A stretch of 64,000 bases of DNA, from positions 1-64,000 of the forward strand of contig JAJFFN010000032.1 of the NCBI GenBank assembly GCA_021776635.1, written 5' to 3'. Position 1 is the stretch's first letter; every line of letters starts with the position of its first letter. Position numbers and translations under genes: made by a program. Of the stretch, positions 1 to 9,711 are shown piece after piece. The notes under the pieces were generated by a model. That model worked only from the letters and a program-made list of their open reading frames with translations, had not been told where the DNA came from and searched no databases. The DNA comes from Robiginitomaculum sp. (GTDB lineage: Bacteria; Pseudomonadota; Alphaproteobacteria; Caulobacterales; Maricaulaceae).

Positions 1-62
1 TGATGCGTTCCGATGAACGCCCTGTTTGTTTCTGTCTCAGGGTCTGCCCCCTTGGGTATCAT
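1..62 (-). CDS. Possible 5' end of a gene running off the left edge
   Basis: An ATG at 62-60 on the minus strand is preceded by AGGAG with a short spacer and opens a frame with no stop down to base 1. The 20 visible residues begin MIPKGADPETETN. Nothing in this fragment is diagnostic of a family. The good ribosome-binding site is the only evidence that it is real, so this is a tentative partial CDS. Confidence 0.35.
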   Translation of the reverse strand, partial: MIPKGADPETETNRAFIGTH

Positions 63-100
63 ATACTCCTAAGATGATGATGAACAAAAACTCTCTCTTA

Positions 101-120
101 GCACAGACCTAAATCTGTGC
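101..120 (-). terminator. Hairpin downstream of tRNA-Arg, possible terminator
   Basis: GCACAGA (101-107) and TCTGTGC (114-120) form a perfect 7-bp stem with a 6-nt loop. On the minus strand it is followed, after about nine bases, by a run of T. It lies about 75 bp downstream of the tRNA gene, so it may end that transcript. The gap between stem and T run makes this weak. Confidence 0.35.
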
Positions 121-193
121 CATAGGCGCTGACGTCAGACAATTAATAACAAAGACAAATACAACGTAAGCCCTTGATATAACTGGGGGAAAA

Positions 194-270
<77 letters not shown>

Positions 271-411
271 CCTAACGTTGCAAGGACAAGTAAAGTTTGC
301 ATTTGCACAATCAAGTCTCCAGACCATGTATTGGAAGCAAGCACTCTGAAAATCCTATAGGGCCTACTTAAACCTTTGCCAAGTGGAATTGCGTGCTTTA
401 TGGACGAGACT

Positions 412-1371
412 ATGAAAAAACACCTTGGTAAATACGTGAACACAATAAGGTTTTTTGTTCTGGCTCTGCTGGCATTTGTCTTAACGGCTTGTGATCAAGG
501 CGGGCGTGTTAGCGACAAAGTTGCAGCATCGCACGCGCGATACGATGGGCCGGCACTATGGAAGGTCACAGACAATGACAGTACGCTTTATCTATTTGGA
601 ACCGTGCATTTAATGCAGCCTGATATCAATTGGCAAAAACGGGATATGCAAGCGGCTTTTGACGATATTGGCACCATCTTTTTTGAAACACCTGATGATG
701 AAAAATCAGCTTTACAGACCCGTATTTTACAGCGACAATACGGCGTCTACACCAATGGTGAACGGTTAAGTGACCATTTAGACAGTATCAATTTAAATCG
801 ACTTACCGCTGCCGCTTACAATTCAGAAATACCGCTTGCAAGGTTAGAAAATTTCAAGCCCTGGCTAGCAGCAGATATCCTGACGGTCGCGGGAGCCGAC
901 ATTGCAGGTTTGCGGTACGAAAACTCCGCAGACGCACAAATGCGCATCAAAGCCGTACAAGCCAATAAATCAATACGCGCACTTGATACGGTCGAGACCT
1001 ATTTCGAAGCTGTCGCCAAACAACCTCGCTGGGTGCGCATGCAAGCATTTGAACAAACGATTAAAAATTTCAATACGCTTGTTGAAGATACTAAAACAGT
1101 GAACGCTGCTTGGCTTATTGGCAATACCGAACGCTTGGAAAACGATTTATTGATACCTGCGAAAGAAAGCTCGCCCGAACTTTACGCAGCTTTGTTCACC
1201 CAACGAAATATAAAATGGGTCAAGATTTTGGATACATTTATGGACGGGGACACCAATGCTATGGCTGTGGTTGGCATTGGGCATTTATTGGGCGATGGCG
1301 GGCTGCCGACGCGATTCGAAGACCTAGGCTTTACAGTTGAACGCGTCCACAGATTAGACTTACCGAATTAA
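412..1371 (+). CDS. TraB/GumN family lipoprotein
   Basis: Protein of 319 residues from the ATG at 412. An upstream in-frame TTG (376) and ATG (400) are possible, but the 412 start puts a basic n-region (MKKHLGKY) before a hydrophobic stretch ending in LTAC, a lipobox. The family is recognised from the N-terminal LYLFGTVHLM motif and the C-terminal AVVGIGHLLGDGG motif, the two conserved histidine/glycine blocks of the TraB/GumN fold related to Tiki-type metalloproteases. It is probably anchored on the periplasmic side of a membrane. The substrate is unknown. The gene stands alone and converges with the next one. Confidence 0.8.
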   Translation: MKKHLGKYVNTIRFFVLALLAFVLTACDQGGRVSDKVAASHARYDGPALWKVTDNDSTLYLFGTVHLMQPDINWQKRDMQAAFDDIGTIFFETPDDEKSALQTRILQRQYGVYTNGERLSDHLDSINLNRLTAAAYNSEIPLARLENFKPWLAADILTVAGADIAGLRYENSADAQMRIKAVQANKSIRALDTVETYFEAVAKQPRWVRMQAFEQTIKNFNTLVEDTKTVNAAWLIGNTERLENDLLIPAKESSPELYAALFTQRNIKWVKILDTFMDGDTNAMAVVGIGHLLGDGGLPTRFEDLGFTVERVHRLDLPN

Positions 1372-1380
1372 CCCGTTGTT

Positions 1381-1839
1381 TTACCGCTCTCTATAAGGAT
1401 CGCCGAGCATGGTTGATAAATGGCGCCCATTTTCCGAGAGTGCTGCTACATCAAGAGCGACCTCTGTCGTACAAGACGAATAGCGATCTTTTTGGGCATA
1501 GTAACCAGCGTTAAATGCCCGGATTAATTGTCGGCGGTATGAAACATCATTGGGGGCTTCGATTTGCATCATATTGGATGCTGAAATTCGCCATTTTTGG
1601 TCATCATCACCAAAACACAAAGTCCGTAAAAAATGTAGTTGTCCCAAATTATTGGACATGGCCTCCACCAAACCAGTCATAGTGACCATATTTTGGTCAA
1701 TTCTGCTTTCCAGTTGGCGTGTCGTGGCGTTATGGTCAATTTGCGATTGTTCTTCTGTTTCGGGGGTAGTCTGCGCCGCAACAGGAAGTATAGCAAAAAT
1801 AGCAAGTAAAATAATCATTATATACAAAATTGATTTCAT
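1381..1839 (-). CDS. DUF2385/TIGR02301 family periplasmic protein
   Basis: A 152-residue secreted protein whose signal peptide ends near residue 22 (IFAILPVAAQ). The mature part carries LGQLHFLRTLC, then KWR, then RRQLIRAFNAGYYA and a late Cys, the pattern of the alphaproteobacterial family DUF2385/TIGR02301, which has no assigned function. It faces away from the SRAP gene at 1907, with a 67-bp divergent spacer. The two cysteines (in LRTLC and SSCT) could form a disulfide in the periplasm; that is an inference. Confidence 0.7.
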   Translation of the reverse strand: MKSILYIMIILLAIFAILPVAAQTTPETEEQSQIDHNATTRQLESRIDQNMVTMTGLVEAMSNNLGQLHFLRTLCFGDDDQKWRISASNMMQIEAPNDVSYRRQLIRAFNAGYYAQKDRYSSCTTEVALDVAALSENGRHLSTMLGDPYRER

Positions 1840-1906
1840 TGCCCTAGCTTACGTGTATCATCGCCCGGCGTCACGCGTTTTTCGCATTCAATGAGAAGGT
1901 TATAAC

Positions 1907-2581
1907 ATGTGTGGACGATATGTGCTCTGCGCTGGACTATCAGAGGTCGCTGAATTTTTAAGTAGCGGTATCGCGCACCCAGACCTTTGGACATGGGAGC
2001 CGAATTGGAATTTGGCACCATCGATTATAGCGCCCGTACTCGCTTTAAACGGATTGGGTGAGCGCAGTATTGTTCCTATGCGTTGGGGGTTACACCCCCA
2101 TTGGCGTAATGAGCCTCCAACAGGCAAACCATTATTTAATGCTCGTGTAGAGACAGCGTCTAAAAAAGCCAGCTTTCGAACAACCTGGATTCGCCGCCGC
2201 GCATTAATCCCAATGAACGGATGGTATGAATGGGAAGGTGTTACCAGTCCCAAAACACCATATTTTATTCACCCAGAACAAAATGGGATATCTACTTTTG
2301 CAGGTCTTTGGGATCAATGGCATGTGGATGAAGGGGTTACGCTCTTATCATTTACAATTTTGACCACTCATGCTGTTGGCAAGATAAAACACCTACACCA
2401 CCGTATGCCCGTGCGACTACCACCTGACCAATGGCAAAACTGGCTTAATCCAGACATCAAACCTGAACATACCATTGCGCATATGCTCACCAGCAACGAC
2501 CTGGTATTTCACGAAGTCTCACGCGCAGTCAGTTCAGGGCGGGCAAATGGTGCACACTTAATATTGAAAACCGTTGCGTAA
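1907..2581 (+). CDS. yedK: SOS response-associated peptidase (SRAP/YedK-HMCES family)
   Basis: A 224-residue SRAP protein. In this family Met1 is removed and Cys2 (MCGRY here) forms a thiazolidine crosslink to abasic sites in single-stranded DNA, shielding them during replication. Visible conserved blocks are MCGRYVL, WGLHPHW, NARVET, RRALIPMNGWYEWEG with the active-site Asn/Glu region, and HHRMPVRL with the conserved histidine. Length is normal for the bacterial family. It is transcribed alone; no LexA-type operator was found in the short upstream spacer. Confidence 0.9.
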   Translation: MCGRYVLCAGLSEVAEFLSSGIAHPDLWTWEPNWNLAPSIIAPVLALNGLGERSIVPMRWGLHPHWRNEPPTGKPLFNARVETASKKASFRTTWIRRRALIPMNGWYEWEGVTSPKTPYFIHPEQNGISTFAGLWDQWHVDEGVTLLSFTILTTHAVGKIKHLHHRMPVRLPPDQWQNWLNPDIKPEHTIAHMLTSNDLVFHEVSRAVSSGRANGAHLILKTVA

Positions 2582-2596
2582 AATATAACAAATGTG

Positions 2597-2839
2597 TTAT
2601 TTATTTTTTTGCTCAGGTTCTGGCAAGTATTTCATAACGCCAATCCCCATAGCACAGCTACCAAATGTGATCGCGAAGCCCATCAAAAGCAGTCCAATGG
2701 CCATCACTGCATTTGATGAATGAAGGATGAGAGTGCCAACCCCTCCTAGGTTAGAAATCAGAAAAATTGCCAACAAACCCCACCCTATAGCAATACCCTT
2801 AAATAGATATTTGAGTAAAAATGAATTAAAGCGAGTCAT
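2597..2839 (-). CDS. Small two-helix membrane protein, unknown
   Basis: 80 residues from the ATG at 2839. A longer reading to 2953 exists but overlaps the 3' end of the neighbouring gene and adds no signal-like sequence. Two hydrophobic helices (about residues 12-32 and 44-64) are separated by a glycine-rich turn, followed by a short polar tail ending PEPEQKNK. I do not recognise a family. It lies on the same strand as the coiled-coil protein at 2925-3506, 85 bp downstream of it. Confidence 0.5.
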   Translation of the reverse strand: MTRFNSFLLKYLFKGIAIGWGLLAIFLISNLGGVGTLILHSSNAVMAIGLLLMGFAITFGSCAMGIGVMKYLPEPEQKNK

Positions 2840-2924
2840 GAAAGCACATTTTCTAAATTCAAGTATAACTGCGTCTATTGTCACACAGGCAAACCAAAAA
2901 ATCAAGCTTTGCTGAAATTGCAAT

Positions 2925-3506
2925 TTAATGCAAAGCTGTTTTCGCGGCGTCACAATCGCGATCTCGGTCTAATAAATCACGTGCAATATGTTGGTATTTC
3001 GCCCCCAAAGTTTCAAATTGTGTTTTCACGGCTTGATATTGTGCAAGTACAAGCTTGTAATCCTGATGCTTTACTTTTCGCAAATTTATATTGGCATTTA
3101 GGCGTTCTAATTCACCTGCATCAATCCATTCAGCTTTGTAGGTTGCATAAGCCTCTGCAGACGACCCTGCCAATTCAGCAGCCACTTTATGGCGAACGCG
3201 CCATGGGCCAAGCCCTTGATCAATGGCCACGATATCGCCGCGCAACGTTGACGTATTTACCAATGCGGTTTGCTTTGCTTGCTTCAGGCGCTTAAGTTCA
3301 TCTGCCATCTTGGCAATTTTGGTTTTTATCTCTGGTAAATCCGCATCTGAACCTGTCTTGCAAACCCTGTTGGCGGGTGCTTGTATTTGGGATTGAGTTT
3401 GGGTCTGGGCTTGGGTCTGTGCTTGGACGAATGAAGCCTTTACACCAGCAAAACAAATTGCTGAAACAATTATTATTATTATTTGTATCCGTAAATTTCC
3501 CATCAT
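2925..3506 (-). CDS. Secreted coiled-coil protein, unknown
   Basis: 193 residues with a long hydrophobic signal (residues 5-22, rich in Ile) followed by an alternating Gln/Thr/Ala stretch (residues 28-43) and then helical heptad-like sequence rich in Lys, Ala and Leu. Two cysteines (about residues 49 and 186) bracket the mature helical part. The Gln/Thr run is a low-complexity linker that could vary in length between strains. Function unknown; likely periplasmic. Confidence 0.55.
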   Translation of the reverse strand: MMGNLRIQIIIIIVSAICFAGVKASFVQAQTQAQTQTQSQIQAPANRVCKTGSDADLPEIKTKIAKMADELKRLKQAKQTALVNTSTLRGDIVAIDQGLGPWRVRHKVAAELAGSSAEAYATYKAEWIDAGELERLNANINLRKVKHQDYKLVLAQYQAVKTQFETLGAKYQHIARDLLDRDRDCDAAKTALH

Positions 3507-3571
3507 GTTGTTTTTCTAGACCAACACGTCTTCGTTTACAATCAAACGCTACAGTTAGGTTCTGCCTTAAT

Positions 3572-4360
3572 CTATTGTTTAGGTGGTGGTGGCTGTTTGC
3601 GGGTAAATACCATTTGCGCTGCTGAACTTTTCGATTTTATAAATTTATAACCTTCTACGTTAAAACCACGTAAATCGTCAGTCGCTTCAATTCGGTTATC
3701 AATGATCCACCGTGCCATCAGACCACGGGCACGTTTGCCAAAGAACATCAAGTTTCGAGCCTCACCATCTTTGATGTTGAGGAATTTTACTTCGATAACA
3801 GGAATATTTAGTGTCTTTTTGTCCACAGCCTTGAAATATTCGTTAGAGGCTAAATTTATGATGGTTCTATCTTTATGAGAAGCCGTACACTCCATTAAAG
3901 TTTGTGCAATTGTTGAGCCCCAAAATTGATATAAATTTGCACCCCGCTCTGTCGCAAGTTTGCGGCCCATCTCTAGGCGGTAGGGTTGAATTCTATCCAT
4001 AGGCCTAAGCACACCATAAAGACCTGACAAAATCCGAACATGCGTTTGCGCAAAATCAATGTCAGAGACGTTTAACGAGCCCGCGTCCAGACCCTCATAT
4101 ACATTTCCATTAAAAGTCAACATGGCTGGTTTGGTGGAGTTTGAACGCCCATTTAAGCGAAAGGACTTAAAGCGTTGTGCATTCAGTTCTGCCAAATTAT
4201 CCGAAAGCTTCATGAGGTTTTGCAATTCTGTTACAGACAACTTCTTCGCAGCACGCGCTAATATTTGTGTATGCTTATGTAGGATTGGCGCGCTCGCTTC
4301 TCCTGGAAATGACACAGGTTCCAAATCAAGTTTTTTTGCAGGTGAGAGCACAGTTAGCAT
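3572..4360 (-). CDS. yaaA: YaaA/UPF0246 peroxide-stress protein
   Basis: 262 residues beginning MLTVLSPAKKLDLEP, the signature start of the YaaA (DUF328) family. Further family blocks are LNGRSN, FNGDVYEG-like FNGNVYEGLDA, ILSGLYGVLRPMDRIQPYRLEMG, and NLASNEYFKAV. In Escherichia coli, YaaA lowers the labile iron pool during hydrogen peroxide stress and binds DNA through a cleft; the same role is inferred here. It ends in a short proline run (QPPPPKQ). Single gene, 56 bp from the FAD oxidoreductase gene upstream. Confidence 0.93.
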   Translation of the reverse strand: MLTVLSPAKKLDLEPVSFPGEASAPILHKHTQILARAAKKLSVTELQNLMKLSDNLAELNAQRFKSFRLNGRSNSTKPAMLTFNGNVYEGLDAGSLNVSDIDFAQTHVRILSGLYGVLRPMDRIQPYRLEMGRKLATERGANLYQFWGSTIAQTLMECTASHKDRTIINLASNEYFKAVDKKTLNIPVIEVKFLNIKDGEARNLMFFGKRARGLMARWIIDNRIEATDDLRGFNVEGYKFIKSKSSAAQMVFTRKQPPPPKQ

Positions 4361-4416
4361 TTAGAATCCTTGTAAAAGAGTTTTTTAACGCAGGCTCATA
4401 GTTAATGCAAGGCAGG

Positions 4417-5811
4417 TTAAAGTATGTTTCTGGGATTTAAAATATTGTCTGGGTCAAGGGCGGTTTTGATGGTTTGCATCATTTGTAATTTCACTGGATC
4501 GGCACGTCGGCCTAGTTGAGGTTTTTTCAAAATACCAATGCCGTGCTCTGCAGAAATCGACCCACCAAGCGCACAGACTATATCGTAAACTATATCGTTT
4601 ATCTCTGGTTCTTGTGCCATGAACTCCTCGGGTTGCATGTCTTTAGGTTGACCAATATTGTAGTGAATGTTTCCGTCGCCCAAATGCCCAAACGCAAGCG
4701 GGCGACAGTTCGGTGTGTGCCTTGTAACGGCAGCATTTGCTTGTGCGATAAAAGCTGGAACCTTAGCAATAGGTACTGATATATCGTGCTTAATTGTAGC
4801 CCCTATGGGTTTTTGTGATGCCGAAAGGTTTTCTCGTAAGGCGAGAAGCGCTGCGGTTTGGGCTTGGCTTGTGGCTATCACTGCATCCAATATTAGACCA
4901 TTATCTGCGATTTTCTCTAGACTATTTTCGGTAAATTTTTGCGGGTCATCTCCATTTGCAAATTCCCATTCTAATAACACATACCAAGGGTATTCAGCCG
5001 AAAACGGGTCTTTTTGTCCTGCAATATTACGTGTTACATAGTCCATTCCAAGGCGCGGGATAAGCTCGAACATACTCAGTCTATTGCCGTAACGGACTTC
5101 GTTTAATAATTGCAATGCGTTGTCGGGGCTCTCCACGGCGGCCAAAATGCAAATATTGTTTTGGGGCTTAGGGAACAGCTTCATACTGGCCGCAGTAATA
5201 ATGCCAAGTGTACCTTCTGCACCAATCAAAAGTTGAGACAAATCATAACCAGTATTATCTTTGCGCAGTGGGTTAAGCCCATTATAAATTTTGCCGTCTG
5301 CCAACACGGCCTCGACGCCAAATACCAGATCACGCGCCGTGCCGTATTTCACCACATGCACACCGCCCGCATTAGTCGAAAGATTACCGCCTATGGTGCA
5401 AGAGCCTTGCGAAGCCAGAGATAACGGGAATTTCAAGTCTAAATCATCTACGGCGGAATGAACGGCTTGTAAGGTGACACCCGCCTCACATATCATATGC
5501 AAATTGTCTGCATTTGCTTCGCGAATTCTATTCAAGCGCACAGTAGACAGCAAAACTTCCCCTTGGGGTACTTGTCCGCCCACCAGACCCGTATTACCAC
5601 CTTGTACGGTGATGGGGAGTTTGAAATGTGCACAAATTTTGACTGCATCTGCCACTTCTTGCGTGCTTGCTGGTAATAGCAATATTGGTGTCTCCCCATG
5701 CCATCTACCTCGCCACTCGTGTAGATAAGGTTCTATAACACCCTTATCTTGCGTCCAACTTTTAACGGGCAGTGTAGATTTAAACGCGGTTATGGCTTGG
5801 GCGTCACTCAT
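4417..5811 (-). CDS. FAD-binding oxidoreductase, GlcD/D-2-hydroxyglutarate dehydrogenase type
   Basis: 464 residues. The N-terminal FAD-binding PCMH domain shows PITVQGGNTGLVGGQVP and GGNLSTNAGGVHVVKYGTARDLV. The C-terminal FAD-oxidase domain shows the HLGDGNIHYN and SAEHGIG metal/substrate motifs typical of D-lactate and D-2-hydroxyglutarate dehydrogenases. It oxidises a D-2-hydroxy acid; the exact substrate cannot be told. The start codon overlaps the tsaC stop (ATGA, 5808-5811), so the two are translationally coupled. Confidence 0.88.
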   Translation of the reverse strand: MSDAQAITAFKSTLPVKSWTQDKGVIEPYLHEWRGRWHGETPILLLPASTQEVADAVKICAHFKLPITVQGGNTGLVGGQVPQGEVLLSTVRLNRIREANADNLHMICEAGVTLQAVHSAVDDLDLKFPLSLASQGSCTIGGNLSTNAGGVHVVKYGTARDLVFGVEAVLADGKIYNGLNPLRKDNTGYDLSQLLIGAEGTLGIITAASMKLFPKPQNNICILAAVESPDNALQLLNEVRYGNRLSMFELIPRLGMDYVTRNIAGQKDPFSAEYPWYVLLEWEFANGDDPQKFTENSLEKIADNGLILDAVIATSQAQTAALLALRENLSASQKPIGATIKHDISVPIAKVPAFIAQANAAVTRHTPNCRPLAFGHLGDGNIHYNIGQPKDMQPEEFMAQEPEINDIVYDIVCALGGSISAEHGIGILKKPQLGRRADPVKLQMMQTIKTALDPDNILNPRNIL

Positions 5812-6434
5812 ACTAAATCCATGACAATATTAAAACTGGCCAAACGTTCAGGCGGGATTGCGCCAATTCGTAACAAACATGCACATTTTCCATTTACGGA
5901 TATTATAGTGGACTCTTTACCTTCTTTACACGGGCCGCCGTCTAATATTAACGGGATGCTTGCTCCGATAGCGGCGGAGGTTTGTTTAGCTGTAACAGGT
6001 GCAGGATCACCTGAAATATTGGCACTGGGCAACACCAACGGCCCTTCAAATCCTTCTTGCATAAACCCACTCGCCCAGCCGATATCTGGACAACGAAGCG
6101 CTAATGTTTGACTATTCGCCGAAGTAAATATGCTATTTAGAGAAGGTAAGACGAGCGTTAGCGCGCCTGGCCAAAACATATCCATCATGGCTTGCGCGAT
6201 GGGTGGTATCTTGACAATTTTTTTTGCTTGATGCGGCGAAAATATTACAACAGATAACGCCTTTTGCGCTGGTCTTTTTTTAATTTTGTAAATATCAAAG
6301 ACGGCTTTGCGGTTATTGGCTAGCCCTGCTAATCCGTAAACCGTGTCAGTCGGCAATGCGACCAACGCCCCTGACCGCAATACTTTAACCGCTTTTACAT
6401 AGCCCGCTCTATTTGCCTTAAGAATTTCAGCCAT
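5808..6434 (-). CDS. tsaC: L-threonylcarbamoyladenylate synthase (TsaC/Sua5 family)
   Basis: 208 residues with the YrdC fold: LVALPTDTVYGLAG near the N-terminus, YKIKKRP nucleotide-binding lysine block, and ALRCPDI and LPSANISGDPAP further on. The enzyme makes threonylcarbamoyl-AMP from threonine, bicarbonate and ATP for the t6A37 modification of ANN-decoding tRNAs. The length matches the short TsaC form without the Sua5 C-terminal domain. It starts one base from the YceI stop upstream and overlaps the FAD oxidoreductase gene by four bases, so all three are probably one transcript. Confidence 0.92.
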   Translation of the reverse strand: MAEILKANRAGYVKAVKVLRSGALVALPTDTVYGLAGLANNRKAVFDIYKIKKRPAQKALSVVIFSPHQAKKIVKIPPIAQAMMDMFWPGALTLVLPSLNSIFTSANSQTLALRCPDIGWASGFMQEGFEGPLVLPSANISGDPAPVTAKQTSAAIGASIPLILDGGPCKEGKESTIISVNGKCACLLRIGAIPPERLASFNIVMDLV

Positions 6435-7040
6435 TTATTTCTCGTTAAATTCGGCTTCGATGCGTAAAGAAATCTCGTCGCCTATGCCAAAATTACTCAG
6501 TGTCGACAGTCCAAAATCCGAACGCGATAGTGTTCCCGTAGCTGAAAAACCCAAGGTCTTTCCTTTATGACCGAATGATTTGCCGGCGCCATTAAATTTT
6601 ACATTCAATCTCAACGATTTGCTAATCCCGCGAAATGTCAAATCCCCGACAATAATTCCCGTGTTTTCACCTGTGAGTGAAATGGTGCGAGAGATAAACC
6701 TAATCTCTGGATACTTACCCGCATTGAAATAGCTGCTCCTCTGGCCAATGGTTTCATCAAAATCAGTATCACCAGTGCTGATACTGGCAGGGTCAATAAT
6801 TATATCCACTTTGCTTTGTTTTGGGGATAAAGGGTCAAAAACCAAAGTCCCATTTATTGTATTAAACCTAGCCGTATAATTGGATAATCCTACGTGCGAA
6901 ACACGCCACACAATACTTGTATGGCTTGGGTCAAGCTGGTAATTCCCAGCAAGTGCATCTGTTCGCTCTATATTCGGTGGCGTATAGCAAGACACCAATA
7001 AAAATGTCACAAATGCGATTAAAAGGGTTTGGATTTTCAT
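6435..7040 (-). CDS. YceI family lipoprotein
   Basis: About 201 residues from the ATG at 7040, where MKIQTLLIAF...LVSC forms a lipoprotein signal. The YceI lipocalin-like fold is seen from YQLDPSHTSIVWRVSHVGLSNYTARF, SRSDFGL and the terminal GDEISLRIEAEF block. YceI proteins bind long isoprenoid or amphiphilic ligands in the periplasm. The first gene of a likely three-gene transcript with tsaC and the FAD oxidoreductase. A second, non-lipidated YceI protein lies at 43972-44577. Confidence 0.85.
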   Translation of the reverse strand: MKIQTLLIAFVTFLLVSCYTPPNIERTDALAGNYQLDPSHTSIVWRVSHVGLSNYTARFNTINGTLVFDPLSPKQSKVDIIIDPASISTGDTDFDETIGQRSSYFNAGKYPEIRFISRTISLTGENTGIIVGDLTFRGISKSLRLNVKFNGAGKSFGHKGKTLGFSATGTLSRSDFGLSTLSNFGIGDEISLRIEAEFNEK

Positions 7041-7157
7041 ATTGCCGACTTCCAATTGTGTAATAAGAATAGATATTACAGGAAATATAATTGATTGTAT
7101 TGTGGAAAATTATCATAGATAACCATTGCGAGCTAAAAGCTTTATTAAAGAGATGAT

Positions 7158-7937
7158 ATGTTGAAGAGATCAAAACAAAAGCAAGACGGTGAAGTGCCTG
7201 AGGAAGCGCCAAAAACGCGCCGTGAAATCATAATCGAAGAAGCCAAGTTTTTTGCTGGATTGGTATTGTTTCTATTATTATTTTTCAACCTTGTCTTTGG
7301 ACATTTCAAAATACCCAGTGAAAGCATGCAGCCAACACTAGAGGTTGGAGACCATCTTTTTGTCAGCAAATTGTCTTATGGTGCGTCTAGAGAATCTCTT
7401 GTCTGGCCCCTTCGAAAATTACCATTACCAGATGGGCGTGTTTTCGCCAAGCAACCTAAGCGCGGAGATGTAATCGTTTTTCGCAATCCAAAATCTGGTA
7501 TTATCATGATTAAACGTCTCGTTGGCTTACCAGGTGACAAAGTGCAGACCGAGCATGGCCGCTTATATGTAAATGGCAAATTGATTGACCGCACTGAACA
7601 AGAAACATTTTCTTATCGAGAGCACCGAGGTCTCGTACAAGAAATTGTCAAATACGAAGAACAATTCGACGGCGAAAAAAGTTCTCACAGAATATATGAA
7701 CGTAATGATTTTTATCCGCTCGACAATAAGGGGCCGTTCATTATTCCAGAAGGTAAGCTGTTTTTCATGGGCGACAACCGTGATAATTCAGAAGACAGTC
7801 GCGCCCCAAATGGTCCAGGATTTGTCCCATTTGACCATGTAATTGGCAAAGCAAAGATGATGGTTTACTCCTTTAAACGCTGTAAAAAAGAAGAAGGCTT
7901 GCGCTGCCCACCCAGACGGTTTTTCTTGAAACTATAA
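7158..7937 (+). CDS. lepB: Signal peptidase I
   Basis: 259 residues. One N-terminal membrane helix (about 31-50) is followed by the catalytic serine block KIPSESMQPT (Ser56) and the lysine block IMIKRLVGLPGD (Lys119), the Ser/Lys dyad of type I signal peptidase. The MGDNRDNSEDSR box completes the fold. It cleaves Sec and Tat signal peptides at the outer face of the inner membrane. First gene of a compact operon: the next start overlaps its stop region at 7937. Confidence 0.95.
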   Translation: MLKRSKQKQDGEVPEEAPKTRREIIIEEAKFFAGLVLFLLLFFNLVFGHFKIPSESMQPTLEVGDHLFVSKLSYGASRESLVWPLRKLPLPDGRVFAKQPKRGDVIVFRNPKSGIIMIKRLVGLPGDKVQTEHGRLYVNGKLIDRTEQETFSYREHRGLVQEIVKYEEQFDGEKSSHRIYERNDFYPLDNKGPFIIPEGKLFFMGDNRDNSEDSRAPNGPGFVPFDHVIGKAKMMVYSFKRCKKEEGLRCPPRRFFLKL

Positions 7938-8551
7938 TGTCCCAAAAAACTGTCAATAAACCAGACGTAATCATTTTATGTCGTCACGGCGAACCTGAGC
8001 TCTCACGCAAAACACGCATGAATTGGCGGGGTTACAAATTTTGGTGGGGGCTTTATGATGAAGGGGGCCTAACACCTGGACAGGATGCCCCTCAAATAAT
8101 AAAAGACCTCGCCAGACAAGCTGATACGGTTATTGCCAGCCCATTATTACGCGCCGTTGAAACCGCCACCTTGGCACATGGGTCACCGCCTGACCGCCTT
8201 GAACCTTTGATGGTGGAAGCAGGATTGCCGCCACCAAACTTAGGGTATTTACGGTTCAAACCACCAACTTGGGGGGTATTGGCACGTATTTGCTGGATAA
8301 TGGGGTTTTCAGGAGAAGCTGAAAGCCAGGTCTTGGCGCGCAAGCGGGCGGAAAAAGCCGCCATGGTATTGTCACAAGAAGCAAGAGACGGTAAGATGCT
8401 TTTTGTAGCTGCACACGGCTGGTTTAACCGCATGATACGTCCAGCTTTAAAAAGGCATGGTTTTAAATGCACAGAAGACCATGGTGATTTACACTGGAGC
8501 TATCGCCGTTTTGAAAGAACCCAAAACGGAAACACACAGGTAAAAAAATGA
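7937..8551 (+). CDS. Histidine phosphatase (phosphoglycerate mutase-like)
   Basis: 204 residues. The RHG catalytic motif is LCRHGEPEL near residue 15, and the second catalytic histidine is in [14 protein letters not shown]. The acid residue is probably in the [11 protein letters not shown] region. The substrate is not evident; it is not a full-length glycolytic mutase. It sits between lepB and xseB with overlapping ends on both sides, so it is coupled to the operon, although no functional link to isoprenoid synthesis is clear. Confidence 0.82.
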   Translation: MSQKTVNKPDVIILCRHGEPELSRKTRMNWRGYKFWWGLYDEGGLTPGQDAPQIIKDLARQADTVIASPLLRAVETATLAHGSPPDRLEPLMVEAGLPPPNLGYLRFKPPTWGVLARICWIMGFSGEAESQVLARKRAEKAAMVLSQEARDGKMLFVAAHGWFNRMIRPALKRHGFKCTEDHGDLHWSYRRFERTQNGNTQVKK

Positions 8552-8784
8552 CCGATATTAAGAGTTTAAGCTTTGAAGCTGCTTTGTCAGAATTAGAAAA
8601 CATTGTCTCAAAATTAGAGCGCGGTGATGCACCTTTAGAAGAAAGCATAGATATCTATGAACGTGGCGCACGCTTAAAAAAACATTGCGAAGGTAAACTG
8701 AAAGCCGCCCAGCTAAAAGTCGATAAAATCGTACTTGCGCCAAATGGCGACATTAAAACCGAGCCACTTGATAATGATGGCTAG
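8548..8784 (+). CDS. xseB: Exodeoxyribonuclease VII small subunit
   Basis: 78 residues with the family signature [32 protein letters not shown], a helical hairpin that binds XseA. Exonuclease VII degrades single-stranded DNA to oligonucleotides. The start overlaps the preceding stop (ATGA at 8548-8551) and its end overlaps the ispA start. The order xseB-ispA-dxs is widespread in proteobacteria. xseA is not in the window. Confidence 0.95.
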   Translation: MTDIKSLSFEAALSELENIVSKLERGDAPLEESIDIYERGARLKKHCEGKLKAAQLKVDKIVLAPNGDIKTEPLDNDG

Positions 8785-9676
8785 AACATCCAATAAATTC
8801 AACAGCCGATTAAGCAGTGTTGCCACTGAGATGGAAATTGTGCTGGCACAAATTTTGCCAGAGCCTGCAGGGCCACAGAGCCGCATTATGGAGGCGATGG
8901 CCTATGCTCTTTTAGGCGGTGGCAAACGACTACGACCTTTCTTGCTAATAGAAGCAGCCCGCATGCTTGGTAAAGAAACAAAAGGGATTTGGCTAGCAGC
9001 TGCGGCGCTTGAATGCGTGCATGTTTACTCGCTCATTCATGATGACCTGCCTTGTATGGATGATGATGACCTTAGACGCGGAAAACCAACTGTACATAAA
9101 GCTTATGATGAAGCACTAGCTGTGTTGGCAGGTGATGCATTATTATCTTTAGCGTTTGAAATTTTAACGCAAAACAGCATCCACTCTAACGCCGATGTGC
9201 GGATAAAGCTTATCTTTGAACTAGCATCCAGCTCAGGTACGCATGGTATGATTGGGGGGCAGGTTATAGATATATATGCAAATCTGTCTGATCAAAACGA
9301 AACCCTTATCACGCATTTGCAAGCCTTGAAAACTGGTGCACTTATACATTTTAGCACCACTGCTGGTGGACGATTAGCAGGTGCAGGGGAAAAGGATTTG
9401 CAAAACCTAAGTACGTATGCAAATGCGCTCGGGTTAGCCTTTCAAATTCGTGACGATATATTGGACGTTGAGGGTGATATCACCGTTATGGGCAAACGAA
9501 CCAACAAAGATGCAGGCCTTGGAAAGGCCACATTCGTCTCTATTTATGGACTAGAAGGAGCAAAGGAAAAGGCTCATAAATTAGGGGAGAGCGCAAAGCA
9601 TGCTCTTGAACCTTATGGTGATAAATCTGATATTTTATGCGCCGCAGTAGATTTTGTTCTGAATCGACAGAAATAA
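8774..9676 (+). CDS. ispA: Farnesyl diphosphate synthase (polyprenyl synthetase)
   Basis: About 300 residues from the tandem ATG at 8774/8777. A longer reading from 8735 lies wholly inside xseB and is not needed. Conserved regions include GGGKRLRP, the first aspartate-rich motif within [17 protein letters not shown], and the second, DDILDVEGD. It condenses isopentenyl and dimethylallyl diphosphate to farnesyl diphosphate, which feeds undecaprenyl phosphate, quinones and heme side chains. Overlap with xseB suggests translational coupling; dxs follows. Confidence 0.93.
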   Translation: MMARTSNKFNSRLSSVATEMEIVLAQILPEPAGPQSRIMEAMAYALLGGGKRLRPFLLIEAARMLGKETKGIWLAAAALECVHVYSLIHDDLPCMDDDDLRRGKPTVHKAYDEALAVLAGDALLSLAFEILTQNSIHSNADVRIKLIFELASSSGTHGMIGGQVIDIYANLSDQNETLITHLQALKTGALIHFSTTAGGRLAGAGEKDLQNLSTYANALGLAFQIRDDILDVEGDITVMGKRTNKDAGLGKATFVSIYGLEGAKEKAHKLGESAKHALEPYGDKSDILCAAVDFVLNRQK

Positions 9677-9711
9677 GTGAAATAACTATTTGAGTAGGCT
9701 AAGATGCTCTC